DNA from: JAWVFM01 sp963843315
Lineage (GTDB): Bacteria > Actinomycetota > Thermoleophilia > Solirubrobacterales > 70-9
NCBI GenBank assembly: GCA_963843315.1
Contig: CAWJJU010000004.1
Coordinates: forward strand, 146,494 to 210,493
Direction: 5' to 3'
Length of the DNA: 64,000 nucleotides
The notes beneath the pieces were generated by a model. That model saw nothing but the letters and a program-made list of their open reading frames with translations, was not told the origin of the DNA and searched no databases. A program made the position numbers and the translations under genes. Below, one piece after another: positions 35,134 to 41,603 of the stretch; positions within the stretch are counted from its first letter, which is position 1, and each line of letters starts with the position of its first letter.

Positions 35134-35139
35134 TACGCT
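35134..35139 (+). promoter_or_regulatory. -10-like box for the Crp/Fnr regulator
   Basis: TACGCT lies 10 nt before the ATG at 35150. Just upstream, GCGT and ACGC half-sites separated by 8 bases (about 35106-35121) form a small dyad that could be an operator for this regulator; weak. Confidence 0.35.
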
Positions 35140-35149
35140 CGCCGCTGCG

Positions 35150-35851
35150 ATGAGCGCCCCTGGATCGGCAGCTTCGTGGCCCGCCGATGATCCCGCGATC
35201 GGCTTTCTTGGCGTCCTGGACTCGGCGCAGGCGCAGGATCTCCGCGGGCGCGGCATTGCGCGCCGGTTTCGCAAGGGCCAGGCGATCTTCCATCAGGGCG
35301 GGGCGTCCGACCGCGTCATCGTGTTGATTCGCGGCCGCGTGAAGGTCTCCACCCTGTCCGACGAGGGCAAGGAGATCGTGCTCGCTTTCCGCGGGCCGGG
35401 CGACCTGCTGGGCGAGCTCTCGGCGATCGACGGCGAGCCACGCTCGGCGACGGTCGAGGCGATCGAGGAGGCGGAGGCGCTGGCGATACCTGCCGCGGAA
35501 TTCCGTTCGTTCCTCATCGCCCATCCGGACGTGGGTTTGCTGCTCCTACAGATGCTGAGCCGCCGGCTTCGCGACGCGGACCGAAAGCGCGTGGAGTACG
35601 GCACCCACGACACCGTGGGACGCGTGGCGGCCAGGCTCGTGGAGCTCGCGGAGCGTTATGGCCGGCCGGTAGCAAAGGGCATCGAGATCGGGTTGCCGCT
35701 TTCGCAGGAGGAGCTCGCCGGCTGGACGGGGGCCTCTCGCGAGGCGGTGAGCAAGGCGCTTCAGACCCTGCGCAAGGTGGGCTGGGTGATCACCGAACGC
35801 CGGCGGATCACCGTCCTCGACCTCGAAGCCCTGCGCCGCCGCTCGGCCTAG
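35150..35851 (+). CDS. Crp/Fnr family transcription regulator
   Basis: 233 residues. The cyclic-nucleotide-binding beta-barrel spans about residues 20-140 (FRKGQAIFHQGGASDRVIVL; the cassette GDLLGELSAIDGEPRSATVE holds the Glu and Arg-Ser pair that bind the cAMP phosphate). A long dimer helix follows, then a winged helix-turn-helix near 180-205 (LSQEELAGWTGASREAVSKA). There is no N-terminal Cys cluster, so it is Crp-like and not an oxygen-sensing Fnr. It is divergent from the methyltransferase cluster and the likely controller of it, and cAMP could come from class III cyclases such as the one encoded at 26516-29974. Confidence 0.9.
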   Translation: MSAPGSAASWPADDPAIGFLGVLDSAQAQDLRGRGIARRFRKGQAIFHQGGASDRVIVLIRGRVKVSTLSDEGKEIVLAFRGPGDLLGELSAIDGEPRSATVEAIEEAEALAIPAAEFRSFLIAHPDVGLLLLQMLSRRLRDADRKRVEYGTHDTVGRVAARLVELAERYGRPVAKGIEIGLPLSQEELAGWTGASREAVSKALQTLRKVGWVITERRRITVLDLEALRRRSA

Positions 35852-35900
35852 CCACGCGTGCGGCTAAAGGGCCACCCCCGCCCGGCCGAAGAGAACCTGT

Positions 35901-36539
35901 GTGAGACGACTGAGCGCAAAGGGCGCGCTCGCGGGGCTCATCCTCGGCCTGGCAGGGCTCCTGGCGGTATCGCTCGCGGGCGCTTCGATCAAGCCCAGCG
36001 ACAACCCCGCGAACAACAAGCACCTGCTGAACAAGCCGATCGAGGACTTCCGCTACGACTACGCCAAGCACTGCCGCGACCACATACCCCCGGGCATGAA
36101 GTCGCTGCAGAACTGGCTGGAGCACAACGTCCGCGGGCAGTCATGGGGCATCTACCGCTGCGAGAAGCTCGGACCCCACAACTTCAGCCTCCACTCCGAG
36201 GATCGCGCGATCGATTGGCACCTCGAGGCAAGCAACTCCGCGGATCGGCGCGCCGCCCACAACCTGATCCACACCCTCCTCGCCAAGGACGAGCACGGCA
36301 ACTACGCCGCGCTCGCCCGCCGGATGGGCATCCAGGGGATCATCTTCAACTGCCACGACTGGTGGTCGGGGATGGTCGGGCTCGGGCCGTACTCCTACTG
36401 CTACACCTCGCACGGCCACCGGCGCCACAACCTCGACCCGACGCAGGCGCACATGAACCACGTCCACATCGAGCTCAACTGGCCGGGCGCCAAGCGCAAG
36501 ACCAGCTTCTGGCGCAGCAAGGTCGGCCGCCGCTACTAA
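35901..36539 (+). CDS. Secreted M15-like (D-Ala-D-Ala carboxypeptidase fold) protein
   Basis: 212 residues from a GTG. The signal peptide is about residues 1-29 (RRLSAKGALAGLILGLAGLL, then AVSLAGAS). The mature part has the zinc-site pattern of the M15/LAS fold: LHSEDRAIDWH near 98-108 (His and Asp ligands) and HMNHVHIELNW near 184-194 (final His). Cys residues (CRD, YRCEK, NCHDWW, YCYTSH) suggest disulfides and thus an outside location. It may cut or bind peptidoglycan cross-links. It lacks a wall-binding domain. The stop is followed by a perfect inverted repeat. Confidence 0.72.
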   Translation: MRRLSAKGALAGLILGLAGLLAVSLAGASIKPSDNPANNKHLLNKPIEDFRYDYAKHCRDHIPPGMKSLQNWLEHNVRGQSWGIYRCEKLGPHNFSLHSEDRAIDWHLEASNSADRRAAHNLIHTLLAKDEHGNYAALARRMGIQGIIFNCHDWWSGMVGLGPYSYCYTSHGHRRHNLDPTQAHMNHVHIELNWPGAKRKTSFWRSKVGRRY

Positions 36540-36542
36540 CCC

Positions 36543-36590
36543 ATGAACGTCCCTCACTGATGGCTATACAGGGCAGTGAGGGACGTTCAT
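36543..36590. terminator. Perfect 17-bp inverted repeat, possible terminator
   Basis: ATGAACGTCCCTCACTG (36543-36559) and CAGTGAGGGACGTTCAT (36574-36590) are perfect complements around a 14-base loop. It starts four bases after the stop of the M15-like gene and ends just before the DUF488 frame. No T-run follows, so it could be an intrinsic terminator of the GC-rich type or a mobile REP-like repeat. Confidence 0.6.
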
Positions 36591-36591
36591 C

Positions 36592-37134
36592 TTGTGGGGG
36601 CGGTGGGAGACTGCGCTGATCGGCGCGCTCGCGACCATCGGCGTCTACGGGTTCGACCTCGAGTCGTTCCTCGAAACACTGAGCGACAACGACATCACGC
36701 TCGTGATCGACGTCCGGCAGCGCCGCGGGGTACGCGGGGCGCGCTACGCCTGGGCAAACTCCCGGCGCCTGCAGAGCGCGCTCGCCGAGGCGGGTATCGC
36801 CTATCGCCACGAGCCGCAGCTCGCCCCGACGGCCGAGATCCGCACGGCGCTCCAGGCCGAGTACGCCCGCCGCGGCATCGGCCAGCGATCGCGCAACGAG
36901 CTCAGCCCCGGGTACGTCGAGCGCTTCCGCGCCGCGGTGCTGGACAACGCGGACCTCGGGGCGGTAGTGGAAGCGCTGCCGTCAACCGGCCGCGCCGCGC
37001 TGATGTGCCTCGAGACGCAACCACAGGCCTGCCACCGCTCGCTCGTTGCCGAGCGCCTGGTCGAGCGACACGGCCTGGCTGTCGAGCACCTGCTGCCGCC
37101 GGCGGCAAACCGGCAGGGCAAGGAGCCTTCCTAG
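36592..37134 (+). CDS. DUF488 domain protein
   Basis: The conserved core starts at ALATIGVYGFDLESFLETL, continues with LVIDVRQRRGVRGARYAWAN and RLQSALAEAGIAYRHEPQLAP, and ends with ALMCLETQPQACHRSLVAERL, the family signature with the Cys-His pair. 180 residues if read from the TTG at 36592. The first ten residues are not conserved and the true start could be a few codons later. Function of DUF488 is unsettled, though the Cys-x-His pattern suggests catalysis or metal binding. The stop overlaps that of a small convergent frame. Confidence 0.75.
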   Translation: MWGRWETALIGALATIGVYGFDLESFLETLSDNDITLVIDVRQRRGVRGARYAWANSRRLQSALAEAGIAYRHEPQLAPTAEIRTALQAEYARRGIGQRSRNELSPGYVERFRAAVLDNADLGAVVEALPSTGRAALMCLETQPQACHRSLVAERLVERHGLAVEHLLPPAANRQGKEPS

Positions 37135-37325
37135 CTGGGGTTCTCGATCGGACGGCAGCTGCCGTCCTCGCCGACGCCGGGCTCGTCGCAGCGGGGCGCA
37201 AGCAACGGATCGTCGCCGCCGACCTTCGAGGCCGGGTTCTCGAGGGGCGTGCTGATCGACCCCCCTGGCCTGCCCGGCAGTGGCGTGGCGATCAGCGCCA
37301 TCTGCTCCTTGGTCTCCGGCCCCAT
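37131..37325 (-). CDS. Possible small hypothetical protein
   Basis: 64 residues (MGPETKEQMALIATPLPG..., with C-terminal ...GVGEDGSCRPIENPS). The composition (Pro, Gly, acidic) is protein-like, and this is the only frame of sense in the 296 bases between DUF488 and recR. No ribosome-binding site, promoter or family can be seen, and the stop is shared (CTAG) with DUF488. The rest of the stretch to 37430 shows nothing. Confidence 0.3.
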   Translation of the reverse strand: MGPETKEQMALIATPLPGRPGGSISTPLENPASKVGGDDPLLAPRCDEPGVGEDGSCRPIENPS

Positions 37326-37430
37326 GCCGGTCCGGGTACCCGTGGGCAGGCCGGAATATCTCCAGCGTTCGGATGATCGACCGGACGAGTTGCGCCCATC
37401 CGACCGATCCGTGGGCTCCGCCGATCGGGC

Positions 37431-38027
37431 TTAGGCGCCGACGGCGCGGCGGCCCGAGAAGGCGCGGCCCAGGGTCACCTCGTCGGCGTGCTCCAGGTCG
37501 GCGCCGACGGGAAGGCCGCTGGCAAGCCGGGTGATCTGGGTGCGTCCTCTGAGGAGATCGGCGATGTGAAGCGCAGTGGCCTCTCCGGTGGTGGTGGGGT
37601 TGGTGGCCAGCACGAGCTCCTCCACCCCGCCCTCTTCCACCCGCGTCACCAACTCGGCGATCTTGAGGTCCTCCGGGTCGACTCCGTCGATCGGCGAGAG
37701 CGCGCCGCCGAGCACGTGGTAGAGACCGCGGTACTCGCCCGTGCGCTCGATCGGGATGACGTCGGCCGGCTCCTCCACGACGCAGATCAGGGAGCGGTCG
37801 CGGCGCTCGTCCTCGCAGATCTTGCAGCGCGGCCCCTCGGCGAGGTTGAAGCACTCCTCGCAGAGGCCGACCTTTTCCTTGACCTCGCGGATGGCGTCGG
37901 CGAGGGCGAACGCGGCCTCGTCGTCGGCGCGGAGGATGTGGAACGCGAGTCGCTGGGCGGTGCGCTGGCCGATGCCCGGAAGGCGCGAGAGCTCGGTGAC
38001 CAGCCGCTGGATCGGGCCGGGATGCAT
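37431..38027 (-). CDS. recR: Recombination mediator RecR
   Basis: 198 residues, normal length. Helix-hairpin-helix LSRLPGIGQRTAQRLAFHIL is near residue 14. The zinc finger CEECFNLAEGPRCKIC lies at about 56-71. The Toprim domain (LICVVEEPADVIPIERTGEY; the ELVLATNPTTTGEATALHI acidic motif) and the C-terminal Walker-like VTLGRAFSGRR complete it. With RecF/RecO it loads RecA onto gapped DNA. Start at ATG 38027, five bases after ybaB. The order dnaX-ybaB-recR is a classic bacterial cluster. Confidence 0.95.
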   Translation of the reverse strand: MHPGPIQRLVTELSRLPGIGQRTAQRLAFHILRADDEAAFALADAIREVKEKVGLCEECFNLAEGPRCKICEDERRDRSLICVVEEPADVIPIERTGEYRGLYHVLGGALSPIDGVDPEDLKIAELVTRVEEGGVEELVLATNPTTTGEATALHIADLLRGRTQITRLASGLPVGADLEHADEVTLGRAFSGRRAVGA

Positions 38028-38032
38028 GCGCT

Positions 38033-38371
38033 CTAGAGCCCCGGCAGCCCCATGCCGCCGGTGATCCCGCCGAGCTTCGAGGCAGCGAGCTCCTGCGCCG
38101 CGCGCAGCGCCTCGTTGATGGCGGCAAGGACCATGTCCTGGAGGAGCTCGACGTCCTCCGGGTCGGCGGCCTGCGGGTCGATCTGAAGCTCGAGCAGACG
38201 CAGGTCGCCGCTCATCTTCGCCTTCACCATCCCGCCGCCGGCGCTGGCCTCGACGACCTCGTCCTTCAGCTTCTCCTGGGCGGAGGCCATGTCGGCCTGC
38301 ATCTTCTGGACCTGCTTCATCATCGCCCCGAGGTCCATGCCGCCCGGCCCGCCCGGCCCGCGCGGCGTCAC
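38033..38371 (-). CDS. ybaB: YbaB/EbfC family nucleoid-associated protein
   Basis: 112 residues from the GTG that overlaps the dnaX stop (GTGA, 38368-38371); an internal ATG at 38338 would give 101. MDLGAMMKQVQKMQADMASA is the amphipathic N-terminal helix, followed by VEASAGGGMVKAKMSGDL (central strands) and a long C-terminal helix. It binds DNA as a dimer. Coupled to dnaX upstream and recR downstream. Confidence 0.92.
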   Translation of the reverse strand: MTPRGPGGPGGMDLGAMMKQVQKMQADMASAQEKLKDEVVEASAGGGMVKAKMSGDLRLLELQIDPQAADPEDVELLQDMVLAAINEALRAAQELAASKLGGITGGMGLPGL

Positions 38372-40118
38372 GACGCCGCCTCCGCATCGGGAACGTCGGC
38401 CTCGGCGACCTCCTCCATCCCGAACTCGGTCTTGAGCCGCTCGATCGCCTCGTCCTCGCTGAGCTCGTCGCCGGACATCCTCACCCTCGCCGTCGAGCAG
38501 AACGAACACCGGTCGCAGGGGCTTGCCGGCGATCGCCTTGATTGCGTCGGAGAAGCGCTCGCGGGCATCCGGGCGCTCGGCCTTGCGCTTGTTGAACGCG
38601 GCGCTTCGCGGAAAGCCCAGTTCGACCACGGCCTGCTCGGTGTCCACGGCCAGCGGCCTTGCCGCCTCCAGGACGTGCGAGAGGACCTCGGCGCCGGACT
38701 GGCGCACCTGGTCGATGACCGCGGGCCACAGGCCGAGGATCCTGTCGAGGTCGATGCTCTCAGCGACCGCGACGGCCTGGGCGACAGGACCGGAGCGGAG
38801 CAGCTCCGCCGACATCCTCCGAGGGAGCGTCAGCGACCGGTGATTCCGGCTCTGCCGGGATTCGTCCGGTGTCGTCGGGTTCGGGCGCCCGCGGGGCGGC
38901 AGGCTCGGCCGCCTGGGGCGGCGGAAGCGGTGCGGATGCCGGGGCCGGCGCGTCGAGCGTCGCGCCGCCGGCGACGGCGGCCTCGAGCCGCTCCAGTCGC
39001 TGGGCGAGCGCCTCGCGAGAGGGGTCGAGCTGCGGCGATGCCGCGCGCAGCAGCGCAAGGTCGAGCGTCATGCGCGGCTCGTCGCCCTCGCGGACCGCGG
39101 CGAGCGCGGCGGCGATCGCGTCGATGGCGCGCGCGAGGCCAAGGTCGGTGAACGCCGCCGCGCTCTGGGCGAGGCTGCCGGGATCGGCGACGGCGAGCGC
39201 CAGCGCGCTGGGCACCTCGCCGAGCGTGCGGACCACCATCAGGGCGCGCAGGTGCGCGAGCAGGTCGCGGCCGAACTGCGAGACGTCGCGCCCGGAGGCG
39301 CCCAGCCTCTCGCTCGTCTCGAGGACGGCGCGCGGATCGCTTGCGGCGATGGCCGCCGCCGCCGCCGAGATCAGCTCGGCGTCGGCGATGCCCAGGACGG
39401 CGAGCACGTCGGCCGTGTCGATCTGCTTGCCGCCGTAGGAGACGAGTTGGTCGAGCGTGCCGAGGGCGTCGCGGAAGCTTCCGGTCGCGCCGCGCGCCAG
39501 GGCGGCCACGGCGCCGTCGTCGATCTGAATCTCCTCGGCGGCGGCAACCCTGCGGATCACAATGGCGATCTGCTCCAGTGACGGGCGCTGGAAGTCGAAG
39601 CGCTGGCAGCGGTCGGCGATGGTGGCCATGACCTTGTGCGCCTCGGTGGTGCAGAGCACGAAGACGGTGTTGGGCGGCGGCTCCTCGAGGGTCTTCAGGA
39701 ACGCGTTCCAAGCCTCGCGCGTGAGCATGTGCGCCTCGTCGAGGATGTAGACCTTCCAGCGGCCCTCCGCCGGCGCGTAGCCGACTCGCTCGCGCAGGTC
39801 GCGCACGTCGTCGACCGAGCGGTTGGAGGCGGCGTCCATCTCGATCACGTCGATGGAGGTTCCGGCGCTGATCGTTCGGCACGGCTCGCACACGCCACAG
39901 GGCGTGAGGGTCGGACCGTTGACGCAGTTCAGCGAGCGGGCAAGGATCTTCGCCAGCGAGGTCTTGCCGGTGCCGCGCGAGCCCACGAACAGGTACGCGT
40001 GGTGCACCCGGTCCTGCTCGACCGCGTTTCGCAGAGTGCGCACCACATGCTCCTGCCCGACCACCTGGTCGAAGGTCTGGGGCCGGTGACGGCGGTAGAG
40101 AGAGGCCGACGCGCTCAC
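38368..40118 (-). CDS. dnaX: DNA polymerase III subunit gamma/tau (frame changes near the gamma/tau boundary)
   Basis: AAA+ clamp-loader ATPase: FVGSRGTGKTSLAKIL (Walker A, about 44-59), zinc finger CVNGPTLTPCGVCEPC, VYILDEAHML (Walker B) and ATGSFRDALGTLDQL (sensor 2). The first frame stops at 38760 after 452 residues, close to gamma length. The tau-like part (AELLRSGPVAQAVAVAESI..., RILGLWPAVIDQVRQSG) continues in the next frame from about 38815, and a third frame from about 38475 gives the end (MSGDELSEDEAIERLK...). Gamma/tau are made by frameshifting in some bacteria, but no A-rich slippery site is present here and there are two breaks. I therefore favour assembly indels. Confidence 0.88.
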
Positions 40119-40254
40119 CCGACCGAGTCTACCCAGGCGCCAAGCGGCGCCCGGCGGGGTGCCCGAACCCGGCTTGCCCAGGCGCCGTGATACCCGAACG
40201 AGACCAGATCGATACTGACAGGGGTCCGGGGCGCGACTACCTTCGCGATCCAGG

Positions 40255-40545
40255 ATGGAAGCCGGCGAGAACGGAAATCACGCGCAGCGGGCCAATCGGC
40301 TCGCCAGGTCCGGCGTCGACGTGCCGGCCCGGATCGACTCCATGGTCGAGACGGGCAACTTCGACGCCGACGGAAGCCGCGAGTACGCGGTGGACGTGAC
40401 CGTCAGGCCGGCGAAGGATGACGCCTACGCGGCGACCACCAACCAGTTCATCCACCCCGCGGCGAGCTTCGCCGAGGGGATGGACGTCACGGTCAAGGTG
40501 GACCCCGTCGACGAGGGCGACCTCATCCTTTGGGACGCCGGCTGA
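40255..40545 (+). CDS. Hypothetical 96-residue protein
   Basis: MEAGENGNHAQRANRLARSG, then VPARIDSMVETGNFDADGSR, YAVDVTVRPAKDDAYAATTN and a late MDVTVKVDPVDEGDLILWD. The alternating strands and the 'G..V.VKVDP.D' ending recall small beta-domains found next to DUF3592-like segments, where a peptide is followed by a hinge to the membrane. It has no membrane segment itself. It lies 46 bases before the next small membrane protein on the same strand, so they may work together. The 136 bases between it and dnaX show only a 10-base direct repeat (CCCAGGCGCC at about 40132 and 40178). Confidence 0.55.
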   Translation: MEAGENGNHAQRANRLARSGVDVPARIDSMVETGNFDADGSREYAVDVTVRPAKDDAYAATTNQFIHPAASFAEGMDVTVKVDPVDEGDLILWDAG

Positions 40546-40591
40546 CGGCGGGCCCCAGCAAGAGAAACCCACGAGGAAGGAGACAAGAGAG

Positions 40592-41020
40592 ATGGTCGTT
40601 TTCGGAGGTGGAAGCCCAAAGTCGATGCTGGTCTACGGACTCGTGAGCATCGCGATCCTGGCCTTCAGCTACTTCGTGATCATCAAGCCGATCACCGACA
40701 GCACCAACGACACGGTGAATCACGCGCTGAACAACGTCAACCACCAGCTGAACCACTCGTTCGGCAACAACGGCGGCGGCGGCTCCGCGAGCGCCGGCGG
40801 CTCCTCGTCGGGCGACGCGTCGGCGCAGGACATCTACAACGCCTGCGTCAAGGCGGTGGGCACCGCCGGTCAGGCCGGTTGCGCCTCGGCCCGTAACGCC
40901 TTCACGCAGTGCGCCGATCAGGCCAAGTCGATCGGCGGCTCCGGCGAGACGACCGCGCTGAACGCGTGCCAGGACGCCGCGAACCAGACCCTGAGCGCGC
41001 TGAAGTCCGCCACCCCGTAG
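40592..41020 (+). CDS. Membrane-anchored Cys-containing hypothetical protein
   Basis: 142 residues. The ATG at 40592 is preceded by AAGGAG at nine bases. Residues 10-32 form one membrane helix (MLVYGLVSIAILAFSYFVII). An Asn/His-rich segment (VNHALNNVNHQLNHSF) and a Gly/Ser linker lead to a C-terminal domain of about 55 residues with four spaced Cys (NACVKA, AGCASA, TQCADQ, NACQDA), so probably a small disulfide-stapled helical bundle outside the membrane. No family recognised. A strong hairpin terminator follows. Confidence 0.7.
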   Translation: MVVFGGGSPKSMLVYGLVSIAILAFSYFVIIKPITDSTNDTVNHALNNVNHQLNHSFGNNGGGGSASAGGSSSGDASAQDIYNACVKAVGTAGQAGCASARNAFTQCADQAKSIGGSGETTALNACQDAANQTLSALKSATP

Positions 41021-41044
41021 GGAACCGGACACTCCGCATGACAC

Positions 41045-41076
41045 CGAAGGCCGCGCCCGCAGGGGCGCGGCCTTCG
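41045..41076. terminator. Strong bidirectional hairpin terminator
   Basis: CGAAGGCCGCGCCC (41045-41058) pairs perfectly with GGGCGCGGCCTTCG (41063-41076) around GCAG. It stands between the convergent ends of the small membrane protein and sixA genes. Confidence 0.8.
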
Positions 41077-41087
41077 CGCGTTCGGGG

Positions 41088-41603
41088 CTACTCGAGATCC
41101 GCGGGGCGCACGAACGCGTCCAGGCTCGCGCCCTGCGGGCCGAGGTCGGCCCAGGCGCCGTCGAAACCGAGCGTCGCCATCGCGGCCGTCGGGAACTTCA
41201 GCCGCAGCTCCTCGAGCTCCGGGCCCTCGCGGGCGAGGAGCAGCGCCAGCCCCTCCATGCCGGGGTTGTGGCCGATGAGCATCACCGAGGCCGTCGCCTC
41301 GGGCACCTGCTGCAGGCGGGCGAGGAGATCGCCCACGCTCGCCTCGTAGATGGAGTCCTCCACCAGAGCGCGCGGGCGCGGCACGCCGAAGCCGGGCTCG
41401 ACGGCCTCGAGCGTCTGGCGCGTCCTGGTCGCCGACGAGCAGAGAACGAGGTCGGGACGGATCTCCAGCGCCTCGAGATGTGCGGCGATGAGGGCTCCCG
41501 CGCGGCGCCCGCGGTCAGTCAGGGTCCGCTCGTGGTCGGCGAGCCCTGGGTCTGCCGAGCCCGCCTTCGCGTGGCGGAGGATGTGGAGGGTCTTCGCGGC
41601 TAT
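41088..41603 (-). CDS. sixA: SixA-type phosphohistidine phosphatase, probable ATA start
   Basis: The histidine-phosphatase RHG-type motif LHILRHAKAGSADPG opens the protein. It continues with DHERTLTDRGRRAGALIA, LVLCSSATRTRQTLEAV and VMLIGHNPGMEGLALLL (second catalytic His). No ATG, GTG or TTG lies between the preceding in-frame stretch and the motif. The only suitable codon is ATA at 41603-41601, which overlaps the TAG of the upstream gene (ATAG) and would give a start (MAAKTLHILRHAK) typical of SixA, 171 residues. Either a rare ATA start or a base error for ATG. Removes phosphate from phosphohistidine of signalling proteins. Confidence 0.8.
   Translation of the reverse strand: MAAKTLHILRHAKAGSADPGLADHERTLTDRGRRAGALIAAHLEALEIRPDLVLCSSATRTRQTLEAVEPGFGVPRPRALVEDSIYEASVGDLLARLQQVPEATASVMLIGHNPGMEGLALLLAREGPELEELRLKFPTAAMATLGFDGAWADLGPQGASLDAFVRPADLE

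Noticed and set aside
36982..38127. 381-codon frame on the reverse strand over recR.
   Set aside because: It is an out-of-frame reading of recR and the neighbouring DNA; the true recR frame has the zinc finger and Toprim motifs.
38368..40118. Programmed frameshifting as the main explanation for the broken dnaX frame.
   Set aside because: No slippery A or T run at the junction, a second unrelated break in the tau end, and similar breaks across the window; kept only as a finding to check.
40119..40254. Searched for a tRNA or small RNA upstream of dnaX, where some actinobacteria have tRNA-Ser.
   Set aside because: No cloverleaf or SRP core could be drawn; only a 10-base direct repeat.
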